DNA of 64,000 nucleotides. Origin: a bacterium (lineage in GTDB: Bacteria; Cyanobacteriota; Vampirovibrionia; Obscuribacterales; Obscuribacteraceae). The stretch is taken from NCBI GenBank assembly GCA_018062085.1, contig JAGOSY010000021.1:25433-89432 (forward strand), written 5' to 3'. Positions 27,180 through 35,770 of the stretch are shown here, piece by piece (positions within the stretch are counted from its first letter, which is position 1; each line of letters starts with the position of its first letter). The notes beneath the pieces were generated by a model. The model saw only the letters and a program-made list of their open reading frames with translations, was not told where the DNA came from and ran no database searches. The position numbers and the translations under genes are program-made.

Positions 27180-27225
27180 GAATACGGTCTCTCAATTTGA
27201 GTTTAAATTGCTAGGCAACTATATC

Positions 27226-27318
27226 TTACGCTTGTACTTACTTACGCTTGTACTTACTTACGCTTGTACTTACTTACGCTTGTACTTACTTACGCTTGTA
27301 CCTTCTTGCGCTTGTACC
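27226..27318. repeat. 16-bp tandem repeat at the gcvT stop
   Basis: Four perfect copies of TTACGCTTGTACTTAC occupy 27226-27289. A fifth, altered copy (27290-27305) and a partial sixth (27306-27318) lie inside the gcvT 3' end. The first base after the perfect array is the gcvT stop codon, so the array seems to have grown from the gcvT tail (which encodes YKRKKVQA). Confidence 0.9.
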
Positions 27319-28402
27319 AGGGACGGCTCACTACAGAAGCCGGCACTTTGGTGTCGCGAATACCAATTGTCAGCTCAGTTCCAATTTTGGTCAAAGCAAC
27401 AGGCACGAGAGCAAAGGCCAAAGGATAGCCAACAAAAACGCCAGGAGCACCACTGGTTACTTTGCCCACTTCTTTGTCGCCGTCAAAAACACTATACCCT
27501 TGACGAGGAGCAGCTTTACCAGTGCCCTTCAAGCAAACAATCTGCCGCTCTAAGCCGCCAGCTTTTTGCTTAGCGAGAACTTCACGACCGATAAAATTGC
27601 CTTTGTCTGGTTTCACGCTCCAACCTAGACCAGATTCAATCGGCGTAATGTCGCGTTCTAATTCATGACCATACAGCGGCAAACCAGCTTCTAATCGCAA
27701 TGTATCGCGAGCGCCTAAGCCGCATGGTTCGATACCTTTTGCTTGGCCTCGCTCTAGCAAAAGATTCCAGAGCCACTCAGCTTTAGCAGTCGGTACAAAA
27801 ATTTCGAAACCATCTTCACCGGTATAACCAGTGCGACCAAAGCTAAAGCTTGTGCCGTCGATAGTAGCTTCGCCATAACCAAAGGACGGCAATTGACCAA
27901 CCCAATCTCCGACAATTTCACTTAAAAGGGGCACAGCTTGTGGACCTTGCAAAGCAAGAAGGCCAAGCTGATCAGAAATATTAGTCAATTTGACATCAAA
28001 TTTAGAAGCGTGACTGCTAATCCATTCAAAGTCTTTATCAATGTTTGAGGCATTTACCACTAGAAGAAAATCTTCTTTGCGCCGATAGACAATCAAGTCA
28101 TCAACCGTGCCGCCGTCTTCATAGCAAAGTTGTGAATAGAGCGCGCGATCGGGAGTGGCTAGGCGGTTGAGATCGTTAGCAATAATGTATTGCACGAAGT
28201 CATGAGCACCCGAACCAGTAACGAGAAATTCACCCATGTGAGAGACATCGAACAAACCGATTTTCTCGCGTGTTGCCATGTGCTCAGCGATGATACTTTT
28301 ATATTGCACTGGCATGTTCCAGCCAGCAAAATCTACCATCTTGGCTGATAGCTTGCGGTGTGCCGAAGCTAACGGGGTTTCTCTAAGGGTGGACGTCGCC
28401 AT
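27290..28402 (-). CDS. gcvT: Glycine cleavage T protein (aminomethyltransferase)
   Basis: 370-residue T protein, which releases ammonia from aminomethyl-lipoyl-H protein and gives methylene-THF. TPLASAHRKLSAKMVDFAGWNMPVQY, GLFDVSHMGEF, the NDLNRL region (folate-binding Asp) and GYTGEDGFEIFV are all present, and the C-terminal beta-barrel ends with PWYKRKKVQA. I set the start at 28402 (MATSTLRETP) because AGAGG is 6 nt upstream; the longer ORF adds 90 unrelated residues. The last residues are encoded by degenerate units of the 16-bp tandem repeat. Confidence 0.95.
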   Translation of the reverse strand: MATSTLRETPLASAHRKLSAKMVDFAGWNMPVQYKSIIAEHMATREKIGLFDVSHMGEFLVTGSGAHDFVQYIIANDLNRLATPDRALYSQLCYEDGGTVDDLIVYRRKEDFLLVVNASNIDKDFEWISSHASKFDVKLTNISDQLGLLALQGPQAVPLLSEIVGDWVGQLPSFGYGEATIDGTSFSFGRTGYTGEDGFEIFVPTAKAEWLWNLLLERGQAKGIEPCGLGARDTLRLEAGLPLYGHELERDITPIESGLGWSVKPDKGNFIGREVLAKQKAGGLERQIVCLKGTGKAAPRQGYSVFDGDKEVGKVTSGAPGVFVGYPLAFALVPVALTKIGTELTIGIRDTKVPASVVSRPWYKRKKVQA

Positions 28403-28520
28403 GACAACCTCTTGTAGCGGAAAACTCTCTGACTGCAGAGTAGTGGATAAAGATACCACCGCCCAGACCATGCATGTAGACTCAGAGGCACTTAATGCCT
28501 TAAGAGAATGTAAAGAGCAG

Positions 28521-29066
28521 ATGCAAACAAGATCGAAAAAACACATTTTCCTTGCCCGAATCGCCGCCATAGTGGCTATTAACAGTTTTGGCAATTTGCC
28601 CAGCAGGGCCAACGAGACTATCGCGCCCCTAACTGAGGCCGGGCTGCTAAATGGTCTTTGCAATGTGCCCACTGTCTCAGAAGCGGGCAGCGAAACTGTT
28701 CAGTTTAAGGATGGCAAAGCCGAGTGGAACGGTTGCCTGGGTGAGATTGTCAAAACCGCTATCGGAGACCTAAACGGCGATGGTATCGATGACGGTGCTT
28801 TTGTCTTTACCTACAATTCAGGCGGCTCAGGCTACTTCACTTCTCTATTAGTGTTCGTTGCCAGTGAAAAAGGGGCGAAGCCTGTGGGCGAAAGAACCCT
28901 CGGTGACCGCTCAATAGCCAATAGCTTGAAGATTAGTCATGGCACTGTCATCCTGGATGTTCTTGGTCACCGCAGCAGCGACAGCGCCAGCAAACCAACA
29001 CTGAAGCGGGTGGTCAAATTCAAAGTGAAGAACACTGCCCTGGTCGGCCCAGAAAATCTGCAATAG
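28521..29066 (+). CDS. Exported FG-GAP-like hypothetical protein
   Basis: About 181 residues. A signal peptide (MQTRSKKHIFLARIAAIVAINSFGNLPSRA) precedes a domain containing IGDLNGDGIDDGAFVFTYNSGGSG, which matches the Ca-binding FG-GAP/EF-hand-like loop (DxDxDGxxD type) seen in extracellular beta-propeller repeats, but only once here. The remainder (YFTSLLVFVASEKGAKPVGERTLGD) resembles small periplasmic proteins paired with such loops. The start is uncertain: an upstream Met at 28470 is also possible. It is divergent from gcvT and ends 3' with a tandem duplication and a terminator. Confidence 0.6.
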   Translation: MQTRSKKHIFLARIAAIVAINSFGNLPSRANETIAPLTEAGLLNGLCNVPTVSEAGSETVQFKDGKAEWNGCLGEIVKTAIGDLNGDGIDDGAFVFTYNSGGSGYFTSLLVFVASEKGAKPVGERTLGDRSIANSLKISHGTVILDVLGHRSSDSASKPTLKRVVKFKVKNTALVGPENLQ

Positions 29067-29080
29067 GAAAATCTGCAATA

Positions 29081-29115
29081 AAAAAGCCACCCAGATTGCT
29101 CTGCGGCGGCTTTTT
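29081..29115 (+). terminator. Rho-independent terminator
   Basis: AAAAAGCC and GGCTTTTT arms with a 19-nt loop lie 15 bp after the stop at 29066. Just before it, GAAAATCTGCAATA occurs twice (from 29052 and 29068), a small duplication of the gene's last codons. Confidence 0.75.
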
Positions 29116-29468
29116 CACTATCGTCTGACTGCCTATTGCGTAGGCTCGATATTTCTTGCTGCTTCAAGTCAGAATCCACAGCTAGCGGGTTATCACTACA
29201 GTTTCCGGTCTGCGCAGACCTGCCGTTTCCACTTAACCCCTCGGCTCAAAGCACACAACTTATTTATTGGTGTGTGCTCACCGCTTATGTAATTAGTATA
29301 TCCGAGGATAAATCTATTGGAAGTCCCCCGATGAAAATACTTTGCATATCTGCTGACAATTCGAACGCTTGCTGTTTGTGCCACTGTTGATGTCTAATCT
29401 GATAGCCAAGTGCCTGAACCATGCTTGCGCCATCGCTACATTCATTTGCATATACAGTTATGCACAGG

Positions 29469-29522
29469 CAAGTAAGTAAGTGAGTAAGCAAGCAAGTAAG
29501 TAAGCGAGTGAGTAAGTGAGTC
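29469..29522. repeat. Tetranucleotide repeat (AAGT/GAGT)n
   Basis: About 13 imperfect units of AAGT, GAGT and AAGC follow one another in a 570-bp noncoding gap. No gene overlaps; possible hypermutable tract. Confidence 0.8.
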
Positions 29523-29571
29523 TGGCTATTGCCTGTTTCGAAGAAGTTCTGTTTCTTGCTTTTGCATTTTG

Positions 29572-29609
29572 AAAACGGTCATATTTTCCTAAGAAAATAT
29601 GACCGTTTT
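29572..29609. terminator. 17-bp perfect hairpin in intergenic region
   Basis: Perfect 17-bp arms (AAAACGGTCATATTTTC and its complement) with a 4-nt loop. Both sides carry A/T runs, so it could end transcription from either direction. It lies between a plus-strand terminator at 29115 and the acidic-protein gene. Confidence 0.6.
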
Positions 29610-29659
29610 GGAAACTAAAAGAATGAGAACAATGCTGCCTTAAAATCGCCACCAAGAGA

Positions 29660-29686
29660 AAAGCGAGAGGCTGGGCCTCTCGCTTT
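29660..29686 (-). terminator. Terminator of acidic repeat protein gene
   Basis: A 12-bp stem (AAAGCGAGAGGC pairing with GCCTCTCGCTTT) with a 3-nt loop follows the minus-strand gene ending at 29691; on that strand it is followed by TTTTC. Confidence 0.8.
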
Positions 29687-29690
29687 CTGT

Positions 29691-30278
29691 CTAAGCAGCT
29701 TGCTGCTCGTCTTTGTCTTCAGATGGAGGCGCCTCGGCCTCCGCTTCTGCTGACTCTGCCGGAGCTTCTTCCTCGGCCGCTGGTTCTTCTTCAGTGGCCG
29801 CATCTTCAGTTGCTGCTTCTTCAGTAGCCTCTGCTACTGTTTCTTCTTCTTCTTTAGCTTCTTCTTCTTTAGCTTCTTCTTCCTTAGCTTCCTCGGCTTC
29901 AGCTACTTCTTCAGCTGCCGCTTCTTCTTCTTTTGCTTCCTCAGCTTCAGCCACTTCTTCAGCTGCCGCTTCTTCTTCTTCTTCTTTTGCTTCTTCGCAT
30001 GTTTTTGCTTCTTCGGCCTCAGCCGCTTCTTCAGGTGCGGCTAGACATTCTTCTTCTTTTGCTTCGCATTCTTCAGTTTTCGCTTCGCACTCTTCAGCTT
30101 TTGCTTCGCACTCTTCTACAGTCGCCTCTTCTGCTGCAGCTTCCGCTGCCGCTTCTACAGCTTCTTCTGGCACGATAGTGACACTGGAAACTTCCATTTC
30201 AGCTTCAACTACTGGCTCGACTACTGGTGATACGACTGGTTCTGCTGCTTTGCTTGCGCCGTGCTTTTTCTTACTCAT
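29691..30278 (-). CDS. Glu/Ala-rich acidic repeat protein
   Basis: About 195 residues, dominated by Glu, Ala and Lys. After a basic start (MSKKKHGASKAAEP) come Val/Glu-rich repeats, then a block EECEAK repeated with single changes (about 65-95), then EEAKEEEAAAEEVAEAE-type repeats. The sequence should be a long acidic helix or disordered chain; Cys occurs at regular 7-residue steps in the first block. Coding on the minus strand is supported by GGGGAG 8 nt before the ATG and by the terminator at 29660-29686. The Ser/Ala-rich plus-strand ORF over the same bases is its shadow. Function unknown. Confidence 0.7.
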   Translation of the reverse strand: MSKKKHGASKAAEPVVSPVVEPVVEAEMEVSSVTIVPEEAVEAAAEAAAEEATVEECEAKAEECEAKTEECEAKEEECLAAPEEAAEAEEAKTCEEAKEEEEEAAAEEVAEAEEAKEEEAAAEEVAEAEEAKEEEAKEEEAKEEEETVAEATEEAATEDAATEEEPAAEEEAPAESAEAEAEAPPSEDKDEQQAA

Positions 30279-30296
30279 GGTCTCTCTCCCCTTCAA

Positions 30297-30727
30297 CTAT
30301 CAATGTACATTTCCCTCGTTAGGACCTTGTTTTGTGGCCCATTGTCAGATTCAACCAAAGTGAAATTTCGCGTGCGGAGGCGCGCCTAGAAACCAGCGTT
30401 CTAAGCAGGTAGCTAATCTGACTCAAAGCATGGTGCCTAGAGCCATTGATCACACTAAGTAGTCGTTCTTTCCTAAAGCAAAGCATTCGCCCAGATTGGC
30501 GTTAAATTACGCCCCGGCAAACGAATTACGAGAGAGTTGAACCTTACTCTTCTATTCTTACAGATCTCACGGCATTTCGCAGGGTTGTCAGGAAGAATTT
30601 TTGTTAAAACTTTTGGCCCAAATTTGCGCACCAGAATTGGTGGCGCCAAGATACACGCGAAGGCAAAAAGTAGGCGCAAAGAACGAGCAAAGAAATTGCA
30701 AAACAAGAGCAAGTAGAAAGCTAGAAT
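30297..30727. other. Intergenic, no gene supported
   Basis: 431 bp with no convincing gene. A minus-strand ORF at 30473-30712 (79 codons, hydrophobic N-terminus) has neither a clear ribosome-binding site nor family-like sequence. It presumably contains the promoter of the acidic-protein gene. Confidence 0.5.
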
Positions 30728-31399
30728 CTACGGCCCTTTTTGTTCCCGTTTTTTTAGATAAATTATTGAACCTGGCTCAGCAAGCGGACTTGAGGCACTT
30801 TCATCAAGATTCTTGCGAGCCTCAACGTCGCCACCGCGGTCGACTTCAGGGGAAGAATTTGCCCGGTCCGTTTGGCCACTACTATTTGACTCGGACTTAG
30901 CAGCACTCGCGCTAGCTTCTCGCTCATTTTCGGATGATTCAAATCGACTAAAATCAGTATCTGACTGAAGGTGATCAAAGTTTTCAGTCGGAGTCATCTC
31001 CCGCATCCGATAGTTGACGACATGAATTGTCCGCACAACATAAAGCAGAGATTCCTGGCCAGCATTGAGCTCTTTCATATCAATATATGTTTGAGAATCA
31101 GCCAACTTATCACTAGCGGAGAGCAATTTCTTCAAAGTATCATCGTATTTTTTTGACCAAGCAGCATCTCGATCTAAACCCGAATATTTACTGATTTGAT
31201 CAAGCTCGTTGATCTGCTTGAGCAATTCAGCTACTACTGTCTTTAGTCGCTTCTGATAAACAAGCAGTCGAGTAATGCGAGCTCTTTTTCGATTGCGGAA
31301 ATATCTATAGATTATCCATGCCAATACACAGAAGAAAATGAACGCCACAAAGAAACCGAAGAACAGCAGGAGAGCAGTTAAAAGGAAAAGGAAAGGCAT
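30728..31399 (-). CDS. Hypothetical membrane protein with coiled-coil
   Basis: A 223-residue protein. Residues 1-33 form a strongly hydrophobic helix (LTALLLFFGFFVAFIFFCVLAWIIYRYF), followed by a basic stop-transfer (RNRKRARITRL) and a helical, coiled-coil-like region (about 45-140). The final 80 residues are Ser/Glu-rich and disordered-looking. No family recognised; probably bitopic with a cytoplasmic domain. Confidence 0.55.
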   Translation of the reverse strand: MPFLFLLTALLLFFGFFVAFIFFCVLAWIIYRYFRNRKRARITRLLVYQKRLKTVVAELLKQINELDQISKYSGLDRDAAWSKKYDDTLKKLLSASDKLADSQTYIDMKELNAGQESLLYVVRTIHVVNYRMREMTPTENFDHLQSDTDFSRFESSENEREASASAAKSESNSSGQTDRANSSPEVDRGGDVEARKNLDESASSPLAEPGSIIYLKKREQKGP

Positions 31400-31620
31400 G
31401 TAAGTCTCAAAAGAACTTTGCTCAAAGAGTAACGAACGCTTAAATAGATCATAACCGGTTCTGCCTAAAGAAAATTCGCCGGTGCCAGCCTGCCAGCATA
31501 GGCCCCCACAAAGATTTGGCTCAGAAGTACGGTTAAGAAGACAACTACTTGACTACAAATTTAACTTCTTTTGCCGCTTTGGTCTATCTGCTTCTTTTCA
31601 AGCCTATGCTACACTCGTTC

Positions 31621-31651
31621 GAGATAATGGCAACCTGAGATAACGGCAACC
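31621..31651. repeat. Direct repeat GAGATAAYGGCAACC
   Basis: Two 15-16 bp copies in tandem (31621-31635, 31637-31651), one base different, 30 bp upstream of a small gene. Could be a binding site or a slippage product. Confidence 0.45.
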
Positions 31652-31684
31652 CAAGGGAATCACCCTTCTAGAAGAGAACCACTG

Positions 31685-31927
31685 ATGCCCGCGCCAAATT
31701 GCTCCACAGTTAAAACTGCCCTGACAGAGCTAAAAGAAATACTGAGCCGCTGTCAGCATAACAACAACAATCAAAGCCCTTTAGAGACTGCCAACGTCTT
31801 TGCTGCCATTGCTGGCCTAGAGGCGACCATCAGTTCTATTGAAGAGAAATCTTTTGCTCGTGAAGACTTCACCGCCGACATGGGCGTGCCAATCATCACC
31901 GGTATGACCCAGCCTGTTGTTTCCTAA
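31685..31927 (+). CDS. Small hypothetical protein
   Basis: An 80-residue protein without a signal peptide, helical in its first 60 residues (TALTELKEILSRCQHNNNNQSPLETANVFAAIAGLEATISSIEEK) and ending in VPIITGMTQPVVS. AAGAGA lies 8 nt before the ATG. No family recognised. Support rests on the ribosome-binding region and balanced composition. Confidence 0.5.
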   Translation: MPAPNCSTVKTALTELKEILSRCQHNNNNQSPLETANVFAAIAGLEATISSIEEKSFAREDFTADMGVPIITGMTQPVVS

Positions 31928-31960
31928 TTTGGTTTCACAACTCTGGTTTACAGAGCCTGC

Positions 31961-33112
31961 TTACAAAGTCGGTTGTGGCACTACGCCTTGATATTGAGCG
32001 CTAATCTCTTTCAACTGTTGCGCTAAGATCTTTGCTGCGTCCGGTTTTCCAATCTCGGTCATGCGTTTGCGCATTTCCTGCAACCTGATGTCATCGCCAA
32101 TCAAGGCAGCAATATGGTTGTAAATCGTTTCAGCGGTGAGGTCTTCTTGCGGTATGACGACAGCCGCTTTCTGCGATTCCATATAGCGGGCATTGTGGGT
32201 CTGGTGATCTTGAGCGGCATAAGGGTATGGCACAAAAATAGCAGGCGTGCCAGTCACAGCCAATTCAGCCACAGTCATAGCTCCCGCTCTAGTAATTGCT
32301 AGATCAGAAACAGCGTAAGCAATTGAAAGATCATCAAAATATGCTCGCAAATGATAACGCGGACTCGGAGCCAAACTAGGATTCAGCCTCTCTTTTACAT
32401 CATTGAGATTCTTATCGCCACATTGGTGCACAATTTGAATATGAGGCTCAATTTCCAACAAGCGAGGCAAAGCGGCTACCACAGCTTCGTTCAGAGCCTT
32501 GGCGCCCTGTGAGCCACCAGTAACTAAGACAGTTTTGAGATCGGAGCGCAGGCCAAGAATGGCACAGCCGGAGTCTCGATGACGCTCAGCCAGAAAGCTC
32601 TTGCGCACAGGGTTACCATTAAAAACAATACGACCACGCGGGGCATTAATGCGCGCTGCCGCTCCCTGCATACCAAGAGAAACCAACTGCGCGCGGCGCG
32701 ACAACAGGCGATTGACCAACCCCGGATGGGCATCCGGTTCATGCACTGCTGTTGGCACCCCAAGCGAGTTTGCTGCGGCCAGAGGCGGGGCCGATGCATA
32801 ACCGCCAGTTCCCAGCACAACAGTAGGCTTAAACTGGCGCAAAACTTCTTTAGCACGCTCGATTGCCGACCACATTTGAAAAGGCCAAGTAATCAGACGG
32901 GGCGATAGACTGCGGGGCATACCAGAGACATTCAAGCCAATAAAATCAAGACCATTGTCGCGCGCTAGTTTTTCTTCTGGATGACCAGTTGCCCCTATAT
33001 ATAAGATGGCCTCAACCGATGGGTCGTCCTTAAGATGCTCAGCTACTGAAAGAGCTGGGTAAATGTGACCACCGGTGCCACCACCTGTTAGTACTATGCG
33101 ATGACCAACCAT
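31961..33112 (-). CDS. murG: MurG, lipid II-forming GlcNAc transferase
   Basis: 383-residue peripheral membrane GT28 enzyme that adds GlcNAc to lipid I. GGTGGHIYPALSVAEHL (N-terminal glycine loop), VLGTGGYASAPPLAAA, GGSQGAKALNEAV and TRAGAMTVAELA are all canonical. AAGGAC lies upstream of the ATG, in the 15-bp gap after ftsW. The order murD-ftsW-murG on the minus strand is the classical dcw arrangement; murC and murB are not in the window. Confidence 0.97.
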   Translation of the reverse strand: MVGHRIVLTGGGTGGHIYPALSVAEHLKDDPSVEAILYIGATGHPEEKLARDNGLDFIGLNVSGMPRSLSPRLITWPFQMWSAIERAKEVLRQFKPTVVLGTGGYASAPPLAAANSLGVPTAVHEPDAHPGLVNRLLSRRAQLVSLGMQGAAARINAPRGRIVFNGNPVRKSFLAERHRDSGCAILGLRSDLKTVLVTGGSQGAKALNEAVVAALPRLLEIEPHIQIVHQCGDKNLNDVKERLNPSLAPSPRYHLRAYFDDLSIAYAVSDLAITRAGAMTVAELAVTGTPAIFVPYPYAAQDHQTHNARYMESQKAAVVIPQEDLTAETIYNHIAALIGDDIRLQEMRKRMTEIGKPDAAKILAQQLKEISAQYQGVVPQPTL

Positions 33113-33127
33113 CTGTTTGAACAGTCC

Positions 33128-34456
33128 TTACATTGTGCTCAGGGCATGGGGTGAGTGCGAGGGTTTTGTGGGGGGCTGGCTTGGTGGAAGAGGAGGAGAA
33201 GTCTCTTCTTCCAAGTCTTCATCATCTTCAGCAACAGCTGCGCGATCTCGCGAGATCGATAGCAGAATGCCGACCATAGACAAAGTAACCACTAGGGATG
33301 TGCCACCATAACTGATGAATGGCAAAGTGATGCCGGTAACAGGTAAGAGACCTGTAGTTACCATCATGTTAATGACGGCCTGAGTGCATATTTCACTGGT
33401 GATACCGATGGCCAGTATGCGGCCAAACAGAGTCTTGGAGGACATTGCAGCCTTGTAGCCATAGACCCCAAACAAAGCAAAAAGACCAATCAACAAACAG
33501 CAGCCAATCAAGCCAAACTCTTCAGCTATGACAGCAAAAATGAAGTCGGCAAATTGCACAGGAAGATAATAAAGCTTCTGCAGCGAACGACCGAACCCTT
33601 GACCCCATAGACCACCGGAGCCAATAGCGTACTGAGCTTGAATAATGTTCCAACCTTCTTTTTGAGGATGAAGGTAAGGATTGAGCCAGGTCTCGATACG
33701 AGCCATTTGATAGGGATGCTTTTGGATATGCTGCCAGGCAAGCAGAGCAGTGCCGCCCAGGGCCCCGAGAAGAAGCAAGAAGTTGGTACCACTGGCAAAC
33801 AGTAGAGTGAGCAAGCTAGCAAGAATCATACTGGCGCTGCCTAAGTCAGGCTGCTTGATGACAATGCCCGCCATAATCAAAACCACAGCAATACGGCAGA
33901 AATTTTGACGATGCCACCAGAAATATTTCGCAAGCCCCGACGCTAGAAGCAAGATAGTAGCGACCTTAGCCACTTCTGACGGTTGAAACTGAAGTGGACC
34001 AACCGTTAGCCAGCGGCTTGAGCCCATGGTTTGCACAGTTAAACCAGGAATATTAACGAGAGTAATTGATAGCGAAGCTAGAGCGAACAATGCCAGAGGC
34101 CAAGCGATTTTTTTCAAACGACGATAGTCATATCGACTAACGGTAAACATTACAAACAATCCAATGACAAAGGCCATAGTCTGCTTACGCAAAAGCGTCG
34201 TCGAGTCATGAAAACTTTGTTGTGCTTCCGGAGCCGAGGCTGAATAAACAGCCATCAAACCAAATCCGCAAAGACTAAGAGTTATGCCAACAAGGGTGCG
34301 GTCAATGCCGCCTCTGTATTCAGGAGCGGCCGGAGTTTTATCACTTGAGTCTCCGCTATTGTCGCGGCGACGCCATCTCTCGCGCCCTTGCGCGGACAAG
34401 ATCCTTGAAGACACGGCCTCTATCCTCGAAATCCCTGAACATATCGAAACTGGCAC
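33128..34456 (-). CDS. ftsW: FtsW, septal peptidoglycan glycosyltransferase (SEDS)
   Basis: 442-residue SEDS family polymerase with about ten transmembrane helices; it works with a class B PBP during division. PFISYGGTSLVVTLSMVGILLSISR near the C-terminus is the family signature, and the RLEKIAWPL-type loop and GWNIIQAQYAIGSGGLWGQGFG are conserved. The C-terminal tail (about 415-442) is rich in Glu then Pro. The annotated GTG start overlaps the end of murD by 101 nt and adds about 50 polar residues before the first helix; no ATG lies closer to the membrane domain, so the real start is unclear. Confidence 0.93.
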   Translation of the reverse strand: MPVSICSGISRIEAVSSRILSAQGRERWRRRDNSGDSSDKTPAAPEYRGGIDRTLVGITLSLCGFGLMAVYSASAPEAQQSFHDSTTLLRKQTMAFVIGLFVMFTVSRYDYRRLKKIAWPLALFALASLSITLVNIPGLTVQTMGSSRWLTVGPLQFQPSEVAKVATILLLASGLAKYFWWHRQNFCRIAVVLIMAGIVIKQPDLGSASMILASLLTLLFASGTNFLLLLGALGGTALLAWQHIQKHPYQMARIETWLNPYLHPQKEGWNIIQAQYAIGSGGLWGQGFGRSLQKLYYLPVQFADFIFAVIAEEFGLIGCCLLIGLFALFGVYGYKAAMSSKTLFGRILAIGITSEICTQAVINMMVTTGLLPVTGITLPFISYGGTSLVVTLSMVGILLSISRDRAAVAEDDEDLEEETSPPLPPSQPPTKPSHSPHALSTM

Positions 34457-35744
34457 AGGCAGGGGAAAGTAATACTGGTCCTTTTCTCAATTTACCGCCG
34501 ATTTGAACTGCTTCCTCCATGGTAGCGGCAACGTATATATCGTTAAATCCTGCTTCACGTAACGCTCTTTCGAAACGTTCTTTTGCTTCACCAATAAGAA
34601 TAACGCCCAAAGCGTATTTTTTTATCGATTGAATTAAATCAGAGAGCGGAGTTCCTTTGTCTTTACCCCCGGCTATGAGGATGACACTCTTCTCGGGAAA
34701 AGATTCAAGGGCCTTGATGGCTGAATCAGTATTGGTTGCTTTGGAGTCATTGTAGAAGTCAACGCCATCAACAGTTTCGACAAATTCAAGGCGATGTTCT
34801 AGGGCTTTAAAAGTACGCAGATGCTGCTCGATTTCTTTTTCATTCAAGCCAGCTAAGCAGCAAGCAGATATTGCCGCTAGTGCATTTTCGATATTGTGTT
34901 TGCCGATGATACGCAAATCATTTTGGCTACAGACAACTCTTGTGCGCGCGTTGTACGAATAGCACAAGAAGCCATCTTCTAAATATGCGCCCTGTATACC
35001 GCGATTAACATCTGGCAGCAAGGTAAAAGGAAACAGCTCTGCTTTTGTTTTAGTCGTTGCCACCACTGAATCGTCTTGATTGAGAATGGCAAACGATTCC
35101 ATATCTTGATGGGCAAACATCGAACGTTTTGCGTCAATATAAGGGTCAAGGCCACCGTGCCAATCTAGATGGTCCGGCGTTAGGTTGAGCCAGATGCCGA
35201 TATAGGGCGCGAAAGTAGGCGAGTAATGGAGCTGATACGAACTAACTTCAACCACTAAAAAGTCGAGAGGGCCACTATCAAGCCGACTCAAAATGGGCAC
35301 GCCAATATTGCCGCAGGCTGGGGCTAGGCGACCGGCCTTTTCTAGGATGTAGCTAATCAAAGCGGTTGTCGTAGACTTGCCGTTAGTGCCCGTGACAGCA
35401 ATAAAGGGAACTGTTCCGTTACATTCGCGGAAGGCTAGCTCAACGTCAGAAATTACTTCGCGACCGTGGGCTTTGGCCCTGAGCATAACGTCAGAATGAG
35501 GCGGAATACCTGGACTAGTAATAACCAGCTCAGACCAGCTTAAACAGCGCTCACTATGAGCACCAAATTCACTTTCTACCGGTAAGGCAGCCAGCTCGGC
35601 CAACAACTTCGGATTGATCTTGTCTTTAGGCTGAGACTCAGATACGAGAACTTTTGCGCCACGTTTAACCAGGTAGGAAGCGGCGGCGATGCCGCTTCTA
35701 CCTAGTCCTAAAATACTGACTTTCTTGTTATTCCAGTCTGCCAC
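34356..35744 (-). CDS. murD: MurD, UDP-MurNAc-L-Ala:D-Glu ligase
   Basis: 462-residue ATP-dependent ligase adding D-Glu during cytoplasmic cell-wall precursor synthesis. VSILGLGRSGIAAASYLVKRG is the nucleotide-binding N-terminus; AVTGTNGKSTTTALISY is the ATP loop; NLTPDHLDWHG, ALEHRLEFVE, YNDSKATNTDSAIKAL and GGKDKGT are further family signatures. The start is GTG. Its 3' end overlaps the ftsW reading frame. Confidence 0.97.
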   Translation of the reverse strand: MADWNNKKVSILGLGRSGIAAASYLVKRGAKVLVSESQPKDKINPKLLAELAALPVESEFGAHSERCLSWSELVITSPGIPPHSDVMLRAKAHGREVISDVELAFRECNGTVPFIAVTGTNGKSTTTALISYILEKAGRLAPACGNIGVPILSRLDSGPLDFLVVEVSSYQLHYSPTFAPYIGIWLNLTPDHLDWHGGLDPYIDAKRSMFAHQDMESFAILNQDDSVVATTKTKAELFPFTLLPDVNRGIQGAYLEDGFLCYSYNARTRVVCSQNDLRIIGKHNIENALAAISACCLAGLNEKEIEQHLRTFKALEHRLEFVETVDGVDFYNDSKATNTDSAIKALESFPEKSVILIAGGKDKGTPLSDLIQSIKKYALGVILIGEAKERFERALREAGFNDIYVAATMEEAVQIGGKLRKGPVLLSPACASFDMFRDFEDRGRVFKDLVRARAREMASPRQ

Positions 35745-35770
35745 TCGACAATTGTAACAGAAAGAAAGCT

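Noticed and set aside
27226..27318. CRISPR array
   Set aside because: Units of 16 bp are directly abutting, without spacers.
28403..28520. Glycine riboswitch upstream of gcvT
   Set aside because: The 118-bp region contains only a short ACTCT/AGAGT hairpin and none of the conserved riboswitch core.
29713..30363. 216-codon Ser/Ala-rich ORF on the plus strand
   Set aside because: It is the complement of the Glu/Ala-rich gene; GAA/GCT repeats read as Ser/Ala in this frame. The minus strand has the ribosome-binding site and the terminator.
30473..30712. 79-codon minus-strand ORF with hydrophobic start
   Set aside because: No ribosome-binding site, no family resemblance, composition not convincing.
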